Source: Streptomyces sp. NBC_00775
Lineage (GTDB): Bacteria; Actinomycetota; Actinomycetes; Streptomycetales; Streptomycetaceae
Reading direction: 5' to 3'
Assembly: GCF_036347135.1 (NCBI RefSeq)
Contig: NZ_CP108938.1
Location: 10,230,001-10,294,000 of the forward strand
Length of the DNA stretch: 64,000 bases
Made by a program: the position numbers and the translations under genes. The notes beneath the pieces were generated by a model. It was not told where the DNA came from. It ran no database searches and was given only the letters and a program-made list of their open reading frames with translations. Positions within the stretch are counted from its first letter, which is position 1; each line of letters opens with the position of its first letter. This document shows, one piece after another, positions 35,987 to 47,866 of the stretch.

Positions 35987-36038
35987 GGCGTGCTCCGTTC
36001 CCGGGTGCGGGCGCGGAAAGCGCCGCTCCCGTCATTCC

Positions 36039-36073
36039 TGCTAAAATAGAAGCTACTAACTTCGACTTTAGCA
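36039..36073. promoter_or_regulatory. Palindromic operator in the SDR/HxlR divergent promoter
   Basis: Half-sites TGCTAAAATAGAAG and CTTCGACTTTAGCA form a 35-bp interrupted inverted repeat (outer TGCTAAA/TTTAGCA, inner GAAG/CTTC). It is AT-rich inside GC-rich DNA, 22 bases upstream of the HxlR start and 53 bases upstream of the SDR start. It is the likely binding site of the HxlR protein, controlling both directions. Confidence 0.7.
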
Positions 36074-36094
36074 GTAACTGGAGGGGTGGTCGCC

Positions 36095-36601
36095 GTGGCG
36101 AGCCGGATCAGGCTGGAGGACCGGGAGTGCCCGCTGTCCACGACGGTGGAACACGTGGGCGAGTGGTGGACGCTGCTGATCCTCCACGACGCCTTTGACG
36201 GCTACACCCGCTTCGACCAGTTCCAGGAGAGCCTGGGCATCTCCTCCAGCATGCTCACCACCCGGCTGAAAACCCTCGTCGCGGACGGGCTGTTGGAGCG
36301 CCGGCCCTACCAGACCAACCCGGTACGTCACGAGTACGTTCTCACCGGACTCGGGCGCTCCCTGCGACCGGTGATCGTCGCCCTGGCCGCGTGGGGCAAC
36401 TCCCGCCTCACACCGGCCGAACGCAGCATGATCCTCGTCGACGCACACAGCGGCGAGGAGGTCGAGCCCGTCGTCGTCGACGCCAAGACCGGCCGCCGAC
36501 TCGACGACAGCGACACCTACGTCTTCACGGCGGGTCCCGCGGCCAGCGACGGCATGCGTCACCGTTACGCGACACGACCGGCCACCCCCGCGGAGGCGTA
36601 A
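36095..36601 (+). CDS. HxlR-family transcriptional regulator
   Basis: 168 residues. ECPLSTTVEHVGEWWTLLILHDAF is the HxlR opening with its single conserved Cys, followed by the winged helix (RFDQFQESLGISSSMLTTRLKTLVADGLLERRPYQT, RHEYVLTGLG). The tail of about 65 residues is longer than in basic members. The GTG at 36095 is preferred because GGAGGGG lies nine bases upstream; GTG 36086 is too close. It probably senses reactive aldehydes or quinones and represses the divergent SDR-NTF2 genes. Confidence 0.88.
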   Translation: MASRIRLEDRECPLSTTVEHVGEWWTLLILHDAFDGYTRFDQFQESLGISSSMLTTRLKTLVADGLLERRPYQTNPVRHEYVLTGLGRSLRPVIVALAAWGNSRLTPAERSMILVDAHSGEEVEPVVVDAKTGRRLDDSDTYVFTAGPAASDGMRHRYATRPATPAEA

Positions 36602-36623
36602 GGCTGCCGGCGCGCTCACAGCA

Positions 36624-37988
36624 CTAGCCGGAGCCGGTGGGCAGAGAGAGGCCGGCGTAGACCTGGTTGAGGACGGTGGGCAGCAGGGCCTGGGCCGTGG
36701 TCCGGCCGTCGGGCGACAGGGTCAGGTTCGTCCAGATCACGAGCGTGACGTCGTTGTCCGGGTCGTAGCCGATGAAGGAGTTGAATCCGGGGAGTTCACC
36801 GCCGTGGTAGTACATCGAGGCGTTCGGACCGAAGCGCTGGTGGGCGATGCCGTACCCGTACTTCTGCCCGTCGGGCGCGGCCGGGTCCTCGGCTTGCGGG
36901 CTGTGGAGCCACTGCTGCTGGTACGCGGCGTTCAGGACCTTGCCCGTCACCAGGGCCCGGATCCATGTGGCCAGGTCGTCCGCGGTGGAGATGACGCCTC
37001 CGGGGGCGGTGGCGTAGGAGGGGTTCTGGTGGGTGTAGTCCAAGGGCCGGAGCTTTCCCGACCGTGCCGCCGCCTGCATGTCGACGGGGTAGGGCTGGTC
37101 GACCAGCGCGTAGGCCGTTCCGCCGTACATGTAGCCGTGCGAGTAGGGGACGGGGAGGGACAGGTTGTCGGAGGCCGGCAGCGACGTACCGTCCAGTCCG
37201 AGCGGGGTGAACAGCCGGTCCCGGAACTGCTGGGCCAAGGGGCGGCCACCCGCCTTCTCGGCGACCAGGCCGAGCAGTACGTAGTTGGTGTTGTTGTATT
37301 CGTAGGACGCGTCGGGCGCGAAGTTCGGCGGGCGTCGGAACGCGATGTCCAGCAGCGCCTGCGGCGTCTCGGCCTTCCCCGGGTCGGCGTCCATGCTCGC
37401 GGCCAGTTCGGGTGCGCTGGTGTAGTTGTACAGCCCGCTGCGCATCTTCAGCAGCTCGGCGATGGTGATGTGGTCCCCGTTGGGCACTCCCGCGACGTAG
37501 GCGGACACCGGGTCGCCCAGCCGGAGCCTCCCGTCCTGGGCGAGGAGGGTGATCAGCGCCGAGGTCATGGTCTTGGTGTTGGAGGCGATCCGGAAGTGGT
37601 CACCCGTAGTGGGCGGTGTGGCCGTGCCCAGCTCGGTCGTGCCGACGACCGCCCGGAAGGTTCCCTGCGGAGTGCGGAGCAGGACCACCGCGCCGGGGAC
37701 CATGAGCTCCTTCGCCGCACGCTCCACGGCGGACTGGAGCGCGGCCGGATCGATGGGCTTCAGCGCCGACGGAGTGGGGGCGGAGGCGCTCGCCGTAGCC
37801 GCGGGCGTGGCCGACGCGGCAGAGAGCGCCGTGCCGCTCGTCCCCGGGGGCAGGGCGCAGCCTCCGATCAGCAGGGCCGCGCACGCCGCGGGCAGAGCCG
37901 TACGCCGGGCAGCGCGCGAGGTCCCGGGACGGGCTCCTCTCCGGCACGCGCGGTTCGGAGGGTCGTCGTCAGCGCGGGAATTTCTCAT
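36624..37988 (-). CDS. Secreted lipoprotein, beta-lactamase/D-alanyl-D-alanine carboxypeptidase-like serine hydrolase
   Basis: 454 residues. The basic N-terminus and hydrophobic stretch end in a lipobox (LLIGGC), so it is probably a lipoprotein. An Ala/Ser/Thr-rich linker precedes the catalytic domain: SNTK as the SxxK motif, YNNTNY as the Tyr motif, and HGGELPGFNS as the H/KxG motif. It belongs to the class C-like serine hydrolase group and may trim peptidoglycan or hydrolyse esters; beta-lactamase activity is not implied. The frame continues upstream through antisense of glpK, but ATG 37988 fits the signal sequence. Confidence 0.88.
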   Translation of the reverse strand: MRNSRADDDPPNRACRRGARPGTSRAARRTALPAACAALLIGGCALPPGTSGTALSAASATPAATASASAPTPSALKPIDPAALQSAVERAAKELMVPGAVVLLRTPQGTFRAVVGTTELGTATPPTTGDHFRIASNTKTMTSALITLLAQDGRLRLGDPVSAYVAGVPNGDHITIAELLKMRSGLYNYTSAPELAASMDADPGKAETPQALLDIAFRRPPNFAPDASYEYNNTNYVLLGLVAEKAGGRPLAQQFRDRLFTPLGLDGTSLPASDNLSLPVPYSHGYMYGGTAYALVDQPYPVDMQAAARSGKLRPLDYTHQNPSYATAPGGVISTADDLATWIRALVTGKVLNAAYQQQWLHSPQAEDPAAPDGQKYGYGIAHQRFGPNASMYYHGGELPGFNSFIGYDPDNDVTLVIWTNLTLSPDGRTTAQALLPTVLNQVYAGLSLPTGSG

Positions 37989-38110
37989 GTCGGCATCACA
38001 GCCCTCGTGCCCGCCGGCATGGATGAGCCGGGGACGGCCGTGCCCCCGTCCGGCAGGGCATCGCGGTGCGGGACGGGGCCGCGGCAGTGGGCGCCGGTGG
38101 CGCGGCCGGT

Positions 38111-39628
38111 CTATTCGACCTTGGCCCAGTCGAGCGTGCGCTCCACCGCCTTCTTCCAGCCCGCGTAACCCTCCGCGCGCTGGTCTTCGGACCATTGGGG
38201 CTCCCAGCGCTTGGACTCCTGCCAGTGGGTGCGCAGTTCGTCGGTGTCCTGCCAGAAGCCGGTGGCCAGACCGGCCGCGTAGGCGGCGCCGAGCGCGGTG
38301 GTCTCGGCGACCACCGGACGGCTGACCGGTACGCCCAGAACGTCGGCCTGGATCTGCATGCACAGGTCGTTGGCGGTCACACCGCCGTCGACCTTGAGCA
38401 CATCGAGGTGGACTCCGGAGTCCTGCTCCATGGCCTCGACGACGTCGCGGCTCTGGTAGCAGATGGCTTCCAGGGTTGCCCGGGCCAGGTGGCCGTTGTC
38501 GTTGTACCGGGCGAGGCCGACGATCGCGCCGCGCGCGTCGGAGCGCCAGTACGGGGCGAACAGGCCCGAGAACGCGGGGACGAAGTACATGCCGCCGTTG
38601 TCCTCGACGGTACGGGCCAGCGTCTCGCTGTCGGCTGCGTCCTTGATGATCTTCATCTGGTCGCGCAGCCATTGCACCGCGGACCCGGTGACCGCGATGG
38701 AGCCCTCCAGGGCGTAGATCGCCGGGCTGTCGCCGAACTGGTACGCCACGGTGGTGAGCAGGCCGTGCTGCGAACGGACCAGCTCCGTGCCGGTGTTGAG
38801 CACCAGGAAGTTGCCGGTGCCGTAGGTGTTCTTGGCCTCGCCGGGCGCGTAGCAGACCTGACCGACGGTGGCCGCCTGCTGGTCGCCGAGCACCCCGGCG
38901 ATGGGGATGGCGGCGCGCAGCGGCCTCGAGCTGCGCGTCACTCCGTACGCTTCCCGGTGGGACGAGGGGTTGATGGTGGGCAGCATCGCTCGCGGGATGT
39001 TGAAGAAGCCCAGCAACTCGTCGTCCCAGTCGAGGGTTTCCAGGTCCATCAGCATGGTGCGGCTGGCGTTGGTCACGTCGGTGGCGTGGATCCCGCCGTC
39101 GGGGCCGCCGGTCAGGTTCCACAGGACCCAGCAGTCCGTGTTGCCGAAGATGGCATGCCCTTGTTCTGCCGCCTCGCGGACGCCGTCGACGTTCTCCAGG
39201 ATCCACTGGATCTTGCCGCCGGAGAAGTAGGTCGCCGGCGGCAGGCCCGCCTTGCGGCGGATGACGTCGCCCTGGCCCGAGCGTTCCAGGGCCGCGGCTA
39301 TGGAGTCGGTGCGGGTGTCCTGCCAGACGATGGCGTTGTAGTAGGGACGGCCGTTGCGCGGGTCCCAGACAACGGTGGTCTCCCGCTGGTTGGTGATGCC
39401 GATCGCCGCCAGATCTTCGGGGGACAGATTCCCGTGCCGCAGGGCGTTCTGGATCACCGAGTTGGTGCGCTCCCAGATCTCCACCGGGTCGTGCTCGACC
39501 CACCCGGAGCGCGGAAGGATCTGGGCGTGTTCCAGCTGGTGCTTCGCCACCTCGTTGCCGGCGTGGTCGAAGATCATGAATCGGGTACTGGTGGTGCCTT
39601 GGTCCACCGCGCCTACGAAGTCAGCCAT
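38111..39628 (-). CDS. glpK: Glycerol kinase
   Basis: 505 residues, full length. [19 protein letters not shown] is the first ATP motif; [22 protein letters not shown], and [20 protein letters not shown] with [12 protein letters not shown] are FGGY kinase signatures. It phosphorylates glycerol to glycerol-3-phosphate. It follows glpF by 24 bases, giving an operon glpF-glpK. No glycerol-3-phosphate dehydrogenase or GylR regulator is present, so this is not the complete gyl locus. Confidence 0.97.
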   Translation of the reverse strand: MADFVGAVDQGTTSTRFMIFDHAGNEVAKHQLEHAQILPRSGWVEHDPVEIWERTNSVIQNALRHGNLSPEDLAAIGITNQRETTVVWDPRNGRPYYNAIVWQDTRTDSIAAALERSGQGDVIRRKAGLPPATYFSGGKIQWILENVDGVREAAEQGHAIFGNTDCWVLWNLTGGPDGGIHATDVTNASRTMLMDLETLDWDDELLGFFNIPRAMLPTINPSSHREAYGVTRSSRPLRAAIPIAGVLGDQQAATVGQVCYAPGEAKNTYGTGNFLVLNTGTELVRSQHGLLTTVAYQFGDSPAIYALEGSIAVTGSAVQWLRDQMKIIKDAADSETLARTVEDNGGMYFVPAFSGLFAPYWRSDARGAIVGLARYNDNGHLARATLEAICYQSRDVVEAMEQDSGVHLDVLKVDGGVTANDLCMQIQADVLGVPVSRPVVAETTALGAAYAAGLATGFWQDTDELRTHWQESKRWEPQWSEDQRAEGYAGWKKAVERTLDWAKVE

Positions 39629-39652
39629 GGGTTACCGCCTCTGTTGTCGGTG

Positions 39653-40498
39653 TCAGTCCTCGGGGACGGCGATGCGCCCGGGAGGCTCCGGCTCCGCCCC
39701 AGGCAGGAACCGACCGATGAAGGTCTTGTACACGCCAGCGCCGACCAGACCGCCGATCAGCGGACCGATGATCGGCACCCAGAAGTAGAAGTTCCCGTAC
39801 TGATCTCGCCACGCTCCGCCGTAGCCCGTGAGGAAGCTGGCCAGCCGGGGACCGAAGTCACGTGCCGGGTTGATCGCGTAGCCCGCGTCGGTACCCCAGG
39901 CCATGCCGATGCCCACCACGACCAGGCCGATGATGAACGGGGCCAGGTTGGCGCCAGGAGGTGTGTTGAGCAGGTCCGTGATGGCCAGGATCATCAGCAG
40001 CAGGATGGCGGTGCCGATGATCTGGTCGCGGAACGCGCCCCACTCGTGGACCGGCAGGTTCGGGTTGCCGTTGGCGGGCAGCGTGGAGAAGACACCCTGC
40101 GTCTTGATGGTGTGACCGGGGTCGTACGTCCCCAGCGCTTCGGTGTAGTTCCAGCGCACGATGAGGGCCGCCACGAACGCGCCGATCGTCTGGGCCACCA
40201 TGTAGGGCGCCACCTTTTTCCAAGGGAAACCCTTGAACGCGGCGAGGGCGAGCGTCACCGCGGGGTTGAGGTGGGCTCCGCTCAGCCGTGCTGCGACATA
40301 GACACCCATGGTGACGCCGATACCCCACGCCCAGGCGATGCTGTCGTGGTTTCCAAGGCCGCCTGGTGGCGTCGTGAGCCCTCCGCCGGCGACCACTTGG
40401 GCCACCACGCCGACACCGAAGAGGATGAGGATCATGGTGCCGGCGAATTCAGCCGACAGCTCGCCGATCAGCCCAGAGTTTTTGAAACGCTCAGCCAT
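39653..40498 (-). CDS. glpF: Aquaglyceroporin (MIP family glycerol facilitator)
   Basis: 281 residues with six TM helices and two half-helices. The two pore motifs are HLNPAVTLA and INPARDFGPR; the Asp after the second NPA marks glycerol-conducting members. It allows glycerol diffusion into the cell for the kinase encoded next. Its promoter is in the 294-base gap to katG, beyond three tandem hairpins. Confidence 0.95.
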   Translation of the reverse strand: MAERFKNSGLIGELSAEFAGTMILILFGVGVVAQVVAGGGLTTPPGGLGNHDSIAWAWGIGVTMGVYVAARLSGAHLNPAVTLALAAFKGFPWKKVAPYMVAQTIGAFVAALIVRWNYTEALGTYDPGHTIKTQGVFSTLPANGNPNLPVHEWGAFRDQIIGTAILLLMILAITDLLNTPPGANLAPFIIGLVVVGIGMAWGTDAGYAINPARDFGPRLASFLTGYGGAWRDQYGNFYFWVPIIGPLIGGLVGAGVYKTFIGRFLPGAEPEPPGRIAVPED

Positions 40499-40682
40499 GG
40501 AAGCCCGCTTCCCGCCGGCCCAGGACCGGCCGTCACAAATGCCCGAGCCCTCCCGAGATCAGCATAGGACGTTCAAGGGCTCACCGCAGAAATGGCGAGA
40601 TATCGGGCTTTAGGGCTATCCGTGGGATGAGCGGAGCCGGTTCGCGGTGGGGGCGGACGGTGTCGGGAATCTTCGGGCTGAG

Positions 40683-40788
40683 GACGCCCAGGTCGGCCCG
40701 CGCGGGCCGACCTGGGCGTCGTGATCAGGCGCTCGTGATCAGGAGCGCCTGATGGGACGGTCTGATCAGAGGTCCCTGATCAGACCGT
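40683..40788. terminator. Three tandem hairpins downstream of katG
   Basis: Hairpin 1: 40683-40720, perfect 17-bp stem (GACGCCCAGGTCGGCCC) with a 4-base loop. Hairpin 2: 40724-40753, 11-bp stem (ATCAGGCGCTC) with an 8-base loop. Hairpin 3: 40757-40788, 13-bp stem (ACGGTCTGATCAG) with a 6-base loop. All lie within 110 bases of the katG stop. They form a strong terminator between katG and glpF; the repeated GATCAG words suggest they arose by local duplication. Confidence 0.85.
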
Positions 40789-40792
40789 CGTG

Positions 40793-43385
<2,593 letters not shown>

Positions 43386-43449
43386 GTCTCTGTCTCCTGC
43401 CGTACTGGAATCTTCCTGTCCCTCTGTCCCTTGGCTATCGCCAGAACTG

Positions 43450-43477
43450 ATCCTACGATGGACAGAGTCCAAGTCAA
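43450..43477 (-). promoter_or_regulatory. Promoter of the catR remnant-katG unit with overlapping palindrome
   Basis: On the minus strand TTGACT and TAGGAT are separated by 16 bases. Between them GGACTCTGTCC (43460-43470) is a perfect inverted repeat apart from its centre. The layout fits a peroxide-responsive Fur-family operator over the promoter. Confidence 0.55.
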
Positions 43478-43565
43478 GAAGCGCGCCAAACCCATATCCA
43501 ATCGGAACCCGGATGTCCATAGGTAAACTTCCGGTATCCCACCGAACCTGAATAGGTGAACCGAT

Positions 43566-43976
43566 ATGAGTGACCTGCTGGAGCGGCTGCGAGCGCGTGG
43601 CTGGCGGTTGACATCCCAGCGGCGTGTCGTTGCGGAGGTCCTCGACGGCGACCACGTGCATCTCACGGCCGACGAGGTGCACGCCCGCGCGGCACGGCGG
43701 CTGCCCGAGATCTCGCGGGCGACCGTCTACAACGCCCTGGGCGAACTGGTGTCGCTCGGTGAGGTCACAGAGGTCTCCACCGACGGCCGTGCCAAGCGCT
43801 ACGACCCTAACGCGCACCACCCGCACCAGCACCTCGTCTGCTCCAGCTGCGGCACCATCCGCGATGTCCACCCGGCAGGCAACCCGCTGTCCGACCTCCC
43901 GGCGGAGGAGCGGTTCGGTTTCACGGTGTCGGCGGTCGAGGTCACCTACCGAGGGCTGTGCCCGTCCTGCGCCTAG
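43566..43976 (+). CDS. Fur-family regulator, FurA/PerR-like, divergent from katG
   Basis: 136 residues. The winged helix (RLTSQRRVVAEVLDGDHVHLTADEVHARAARRLPEISRATVYNALGELVSLGEV) and metal-binding HHPHQHLVCSSCGTIRDVHP and GLCPSC are complete. It should sense Fe or Mn and peroxide and control iron or oxidative-stress genes. It is intact, unlike the catR remnant immediately upstream of katG, and could have taken over control of katG. ATG 43566. Confidence 0.9.
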   Translation: MSDLLERLRARGWRLTSQRRVVAEVLDGDHVHLTADEVHARAARRLPEISRATVYNALGELVSLGEVTEVSTDGRAKRYDPNAHHPHQHLVCSSCGTIRDVHPAGNPLSDLPAEERFGFTVSAVEVTYRGLCPSCA

Positions 43977-44118
43977 GCGCTGCTTGGCCTGTCCGGGCCG
44001 CGGCATCGCTCCCGTGAGCATCGGTGCCGCTGGATAGGGTCATGGTCCGCAGGGTGGTTGTGATCAAGCCATGCTCAACTCGCATAGTTCATGAGGTTTG
44101 AGTGGTAGGTTCGGTGGC

Positions 44119-44430
44119 ATGGGGATGTCTCTGGCCGACCGGGTCCGTTCGGCGGTGGCGGCGCTCATGCACGCCACGGGCGAGTCGCAGACCGATCTCG
44201 CCGCCGCTCTAGGGGTGAGTCAGGGCCAGGTGAGCCGCCGGCAGTCCGGTGCGGCCGCATGGAGCCTGGACGACTGCGAGGCGGTCGCCGAACACTTCGG
44301 TATCGATGTGCTGGACCTGATGGCCGGGCCGACCCGGGCCTCCGAATCCCTGCCGGACCTCCGGCGCCGCGCGCTCGGCCGGCGTGGCCCTGGCGATGGC
44401 TCGGCTGTGCAGGAGAGGGTCGCCCGATGA
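44119..44430 (+). CDS. Small HTH protein coupled to tap
   Basis: 103 residues. An XRE-type helix-turn-helix: VAALMHATGESQTDLAAALGVSQGQVSRRQSG, then WSLDDCEAVAEHFGIDVLDLMAG. Its stop overlaps the tap start (ATGA), so the two are translationally coupled. It may regulate tap or help Tap bind telomeric DNA. It is not the terminal protein Tpg. ATG 44125 is an alternative start. Confidence 0.75.
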   Translation: MGMSLADRVRSAVAALMHATGESQTDLAAALGVSQGQVSRRQSGAAAWSLDDCEAVAEHFGIDVLDLMAGPTRASESLPDLRRRALGRRGPGDGSAVQERVAR

Positions 44431-46013
44431 CGAACTTCGACGCGATCGACGCGTTGTTGGCAGCCGCCAAGCAGGAGGTTCCGCTGCCGCCCGTCGAGGT
44501 ACGACGCGGGCTGCGCGAGGAGTTGAACCTGTCGCGCACGCAGGTGGCACAGGCTCTCGGGGTGAGCCCTTCCACGGTCGGTGGCTGGGAGTCGGGCCGG
44601 GACCCGGGCGGCGAGGTCCGGGAGAAGTACGCGTACTTCCTTGAGAGCGCACAGGCCAAACTGCAGGCTCAGACCGAGGCCCAGGAAGCGGTCGTTGTCG
44701 CGGACGAGGGCGCGGACGTCGGCTCCGATACCGGCGAAGACGAGGGTGAAGCCGAGGCCGAGGCGGCCGACGGCATCGCGTACGAGGTGGAGACCCTCGC
44801 GGAGCCCCGGCCCTGCGTGCTGTGCGGCAGTCCGGCCTACGACCAGGTCGCCGGCTTCCCGCAGCACCTGGACCCCGCCGACTGCGGCACGGCAGAGCCC
44901 GCACAGGCGTCGCGACCGTCCCAACCGGCCCTGCGTGAGGGCGATTCGGAAAGCCCCGGTCCGCGCACGCGGGTGAAGCCGGAAGGCTCCGGTCTGCGCA
45001 AGCAGGTGAAAATCGTCCCCGTCGGACGCCGCATCCAGGCCGCGTCCGACGCTCCCGACTTGATCGGTGAGGCCGTCGTGGCCGCACTCGCCCAGCACGC
45101 CGGCGATGTCGAGGAAGCGACCGCGGCGCTGGTGAAGCGGGCGATCCCGGACGCGATGGCGCTGCTGGACGAGACCCGCAAGGGCGGCCGCTACGACATC
45201 GTCGCCCACCCGTGGATCCCCGAGATCCTGCGCAAGCAGACCGCCCGCGGCGCCGACCGGATCTGGGAGGCCCGTCCGAAATGGACCCGCCCCGAACTCC
45301 CTTCCGGACGCCACGAGGTGACCGCACTCGACATCAACGGCGCCTACCTGTCCGCACTCAAGACCCACCTGCCCATCGGCCAGCTGGAACACTCCACCGA
45401 CCCCACCCACGACCGCCGCCGCGCCGGGGTCCACCTCATCACCCCACCGGCCTGGGACCATGACACCGTCCTTCCCAGCCCGCTCGGCAACCGCGACGAA
45501 CCCGGCCCGTTGTGGGTCACCGAACCCACCCTCCGCCTCCTGCTCCGCCTGTCCTCACCCGCCTACGCCCTGTGCGACCCGCCCGAAATCCACGAGTCGT
45601 TCACCTCCGGAGCGACCGAGGGCCTGCTGGAGAAGTTCCGCATCATCCTCAAGGACGCCCGGGACGCGGCGATCGCGGAGCAGGACGAGGTGACGCTGGA
45701 GTACGTGAAGGCGATGTACTCGAAGTTCGTCTCCACGATGGGGGAGTCGAACTACAACCGTGAGTTGTACCGCCCCGACTGGATGCACCTCATCCGCTCC
45801 CAGGCCTTCGCCAATCTCTGGATGAAGGCCTACAAGGCATACGACGAGGGCCTCACCGTCGTCCGCGCGATGGGCACCGACGAACTGCACGTCGTCGGTG
45901 ACTGGCGCGGCGTCTTCGCGGAAGGCCGCGGTGTCGCTCAAGTGAAGGTCAAAGACACCTACTCCGTCGGCGACGACATCGATCCGGCCGCTGCGGGCGA
46001 GCACGACGACTGA
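44427..46013 (+). CDS. tap: Telomere-associated protein Tap
   Basis: 528 residues. An N-terminal HTH (LNLSRTQVAQALGVSPSTVGGWESGRD) is followed by an acidic Glu/Ala-rich linker, a CVLCGSPAYD element, and a large C-terminal domain with VTALDINGAYLSALKTHLPI, RRAGVHLITPPAW, LWVTEPTLRLLLRL, YVKAMYSKFVSTMGESNYNR and VVRAMGTDELHVVGDWR. This arrangement belongs to Tap, which binds the 3' overhang of Streptomyces linear replicons and positions the terminal protein for end patching. S. coelicolor Tap is about 740 residues, so this is a shorter version. No tpg is next to it. Confidence 0.85.
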   Translation: MTNFDAIDALLAAAKQEVPLPPVEVRRGLREELNLSRTQVAQALGVSPSTVGGWESGRDPGGEVREKYAYFLESAQAKLQAQTEAQEAVVVADEGADVGSDTGEDEGEAEAEAADGIAYEVETLAEPRPCVLCGSPAYDQVAGFPQHLDPADCGTAEPAQASRPSQPALREGDSESPGPRTRVKPEGSGLRKQVKIVPVGRRIQAASDAPDLIGEAVVAALAQHAGDVEEATAALVKRAIPDAMALLDETRKGGRYDIVAHPWIPEILRKQTARGADRIWEARPKWTRPELPSGRHEVTALDINGAYLSALKTHLPIGQLEHSTDPTHDRRRAGVHLITPPAWDHDTVLPSPLGNRDEPGPLWVTEPTLRLLLRLSSPAYALCDPPEIHESFTSGATEGLLEKFRIILKDARDAAIAEQDEVTLEYVKAMYSKFVSTMGESNYNRELYRPDWMHLIRSQAFANLWMKAYKAYDEGLTVVRAMGTDELHVVGDWRGVFAEGRGVAQVKVKDTYSVGDDIDPAAAGEHDD

Positions 46014-46266
46014 ACGCAGCAACGGAATGCATCGGCAGCGGTGCTTTCCTGCGGTGGACCAGCTGGGGCCGTCGGCCCGAACCACCTCCTGATCACCGAC
46101 CCTCGCCTCGATCGAGCTCAAACGAGCGGTGGGCGGTCCGCGGTCGGGGCGGGAGTACGGTGGCGGTACCGAGCGCACCTCGCACGCCGTCATCCATGTC
46201 GGCGTCGCCCTCGGGGAACGGCAAGGCCGGAGCACATAGCGTCCGGTCGGAAATGAGCCGCCCCAC

Positions 46267-47439
46267 ATGAGCCTGATGAGTCTCGGAGTACTCGCCTCCT
46301 CCCGCAAGGAGAACGAGTTCCGGCTGCCGCTGCACCCCCGCCACCTCGACCGGATCGCCCCGGACGTACGCGAGAGGATCTTCCTCGAACAGGGCTACGG
46401 CCAACGGTTCGGCGTCGCCGACGACGCGCTGCGACCACTCGTGGGCGGCCTACGCTCGCGCGAGCGGCTCGTCGCCGAGTGCGACGTCCTGCTGCTGCCC
46501 AAACCGATGCACGACGACATCGCCGAGCTGCGCGAGGGCCAAGTGCTGTGGGGATGGCCGCACTGCGTGCAGGACGAGAAGATGACCCAGATCGGCATCG
46601 ACCGACGGCTGACCCTGATCGCCTGGGAAGCCATGAACCACTGGACGTCCACGGGCGCCTTCAGCGTCCATGTCTTCCACAAGAACAACGAACTCGCGGG
46701 CTACTGCTCGGTGCTGCACGCCCTGCAACTCGGCGGTCTGACCGGCAGCTACGGGCGTCGCCTGCGCGCGGTGGTCATCAGCTTCGGCGCCACGGCGCGC
46801 GGAGCGGTCACGGGTCTGGGCGCCATGGGGGTTTCCGACGTCACGGTGCTCACCCAGCGCGCCGCCGCGGCGGTGGCCTCGCCGATGCCCTCGGTCGTGA
46901 TGGGTCACTTCGAGGAGCAGGAGGACGATCCGTCGCGCCTGCGGGCATTCACCGCGGCCGGTTCCGTGCCGCTGGCGGAGTACCTGTCCGGGTTCGACAT
47001 CATCGTCAACTGCGTCCTGCAGGACACCGACGCGCCGCTCATGTTCGTCACCGACGAGGAACTCGCCCTGTTCCGTCCGGGGACCTTCTTCATCGACGTC
47101 GCCTGCGACGAGGGCATGGGCTTCGAATGGGCCCGCCCGACCACCTTCGGCGAGCCCATGCCCGTGGTGGGGTCGGGCTGCCACTACTACGCGGTGGATC
47201 ACAGCCCGTCCCACCTGTGGAACTCCGCCACTTGGGAAATCAGCGAGGCGCTCCTTCCCTACTTGCGCAAGGTCATGAGCGGCCCCGCGGCATGGGACAC
47301 CGACGTCACGGTCAGAAAGGCCATCGAGATCCGCGACGGCGTCGTCCAGAACCCGAAGATCCTCTCTTTCCAGCACCGGTCAGCCGCCTACCCCCACGCT
47401 CCCGAGGTCCTGGCGACTCCACTGAGCTCAGTGGTCTAG
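46267..47439 (+). CDS. N5-(carboxyethyl)ornithine synthase-like (alanine dehydrogenase/PNT family)
   Basis: 390 residues. The N-terminal domain begins LGVLASSRKENEFRLPLHP, the pattern of alanine dehydrogenase/transhydrogenase enzymes. A Rossmann domain follows (AVVISFGATARGAVTGLGAMG) and then NCVLQDTDAPLMFVTDEELALFRPGTFFIDVACDEGMGFE. Members reductively condense pyruvate with ornithine using NADPH, or act on related amino acids. It stands alone; the 253-base gap to tap shows no element. The start at 46267 lacks a clear ribosome site. Confidence 0.78.
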   Translation: MSLMSLGVLASSRKENEFRLPLHPRHLDRIAPDVRERIFLEQGYGQRFGVADDALRPLVGGLRSRERLVAECDVLLLPKPMHDDIAELREGQVLWGWPHCVQDEKMTQIGIDRRLTLIAWEAMNHWTSTGAFSVHVFHKNNELAGYCSVLHALQLGGLTGSYGRRLRAVVISFGATARGAVTGLGAMGVSDVTVLTQRAAAAVASPMPSVVMGHFEEQEDDPSRLRAFTAAGSVPLAEYLSGFDIIVNCVLQDTDAPLMFVTDEELALFRPGTFFIDVACDEGMGFEWARPTTFGEPMPVVGSGCHYYAVDHSPSHLWNSATWEISEALLPYLRKVMSGPAAWDTDVTVRKAIEIRDGVVQNPKILSFQHRSAAYPHAPEVLATPLSSVV

Positions 47440-47641
47440 AGATCATTCATAGTGGGCTCGGCCTGGTGACGGTTGACGGTGGGTACAGGTCGATGTCGTC
47501 GGTGCCGAGCCGCTTCAGCGAGCCCTGGACCGCGGTGGACGGCCCGTACGCCTTCCTCGTGCCGGGGAGCGCGGTTCCGGGGTGCGACACGGCCCCCTTC
47601 GCGCCTACCGCGCGGTCACCGGTGCCCGCACACTCGAAGAC

Positions 47642-47840
47642 ATGACACATGAGCAGCAGTCCGGCAGGGGTACCGAGATGGGTCGCTTCCTGCGCGCCCG
47701 CCGGGCCGGGGAGACCCACGCCGAGGCCAGTCTCACAGTCGGCTCCGGGCGGCGCCGCACCCCCGGGCTGCGCCGCAAGGACCTGGCCACCCCGGGGTGA
47801 AACTGCTGCTGGAGAGCCTGCGTCCCAACCCCGCGTGGAC
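47642..47840 (+). pseudogene. Remnant of an MmyB-type XRE regulator
   Basis: Frame 47642-47800 reads MGRFLRARRAGETHAEASLT and RTPGLRRKDLATPG, then stops; the family continues with LAGVSxDYYxRLEQG. Directly after the stop, another frame gives KLLLESLRPNPAW, the start of the ligand-binding half (LLLxRLRPNPAYV). About 70 residues, including most of the HTH, are deleted between them. Confidence 0.75.
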
Positions 47841-47866
47841 AGGAGGGCCCCGTCGAGGCCGGCGGA

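Noticed and set aside
37989..39503. Extension of the serine-hydrolase frame upstream
   Set aside because: It is the antisense-type alternative frame of glpK on the same strand; the lipoprotein signal fixes the start at 37988.
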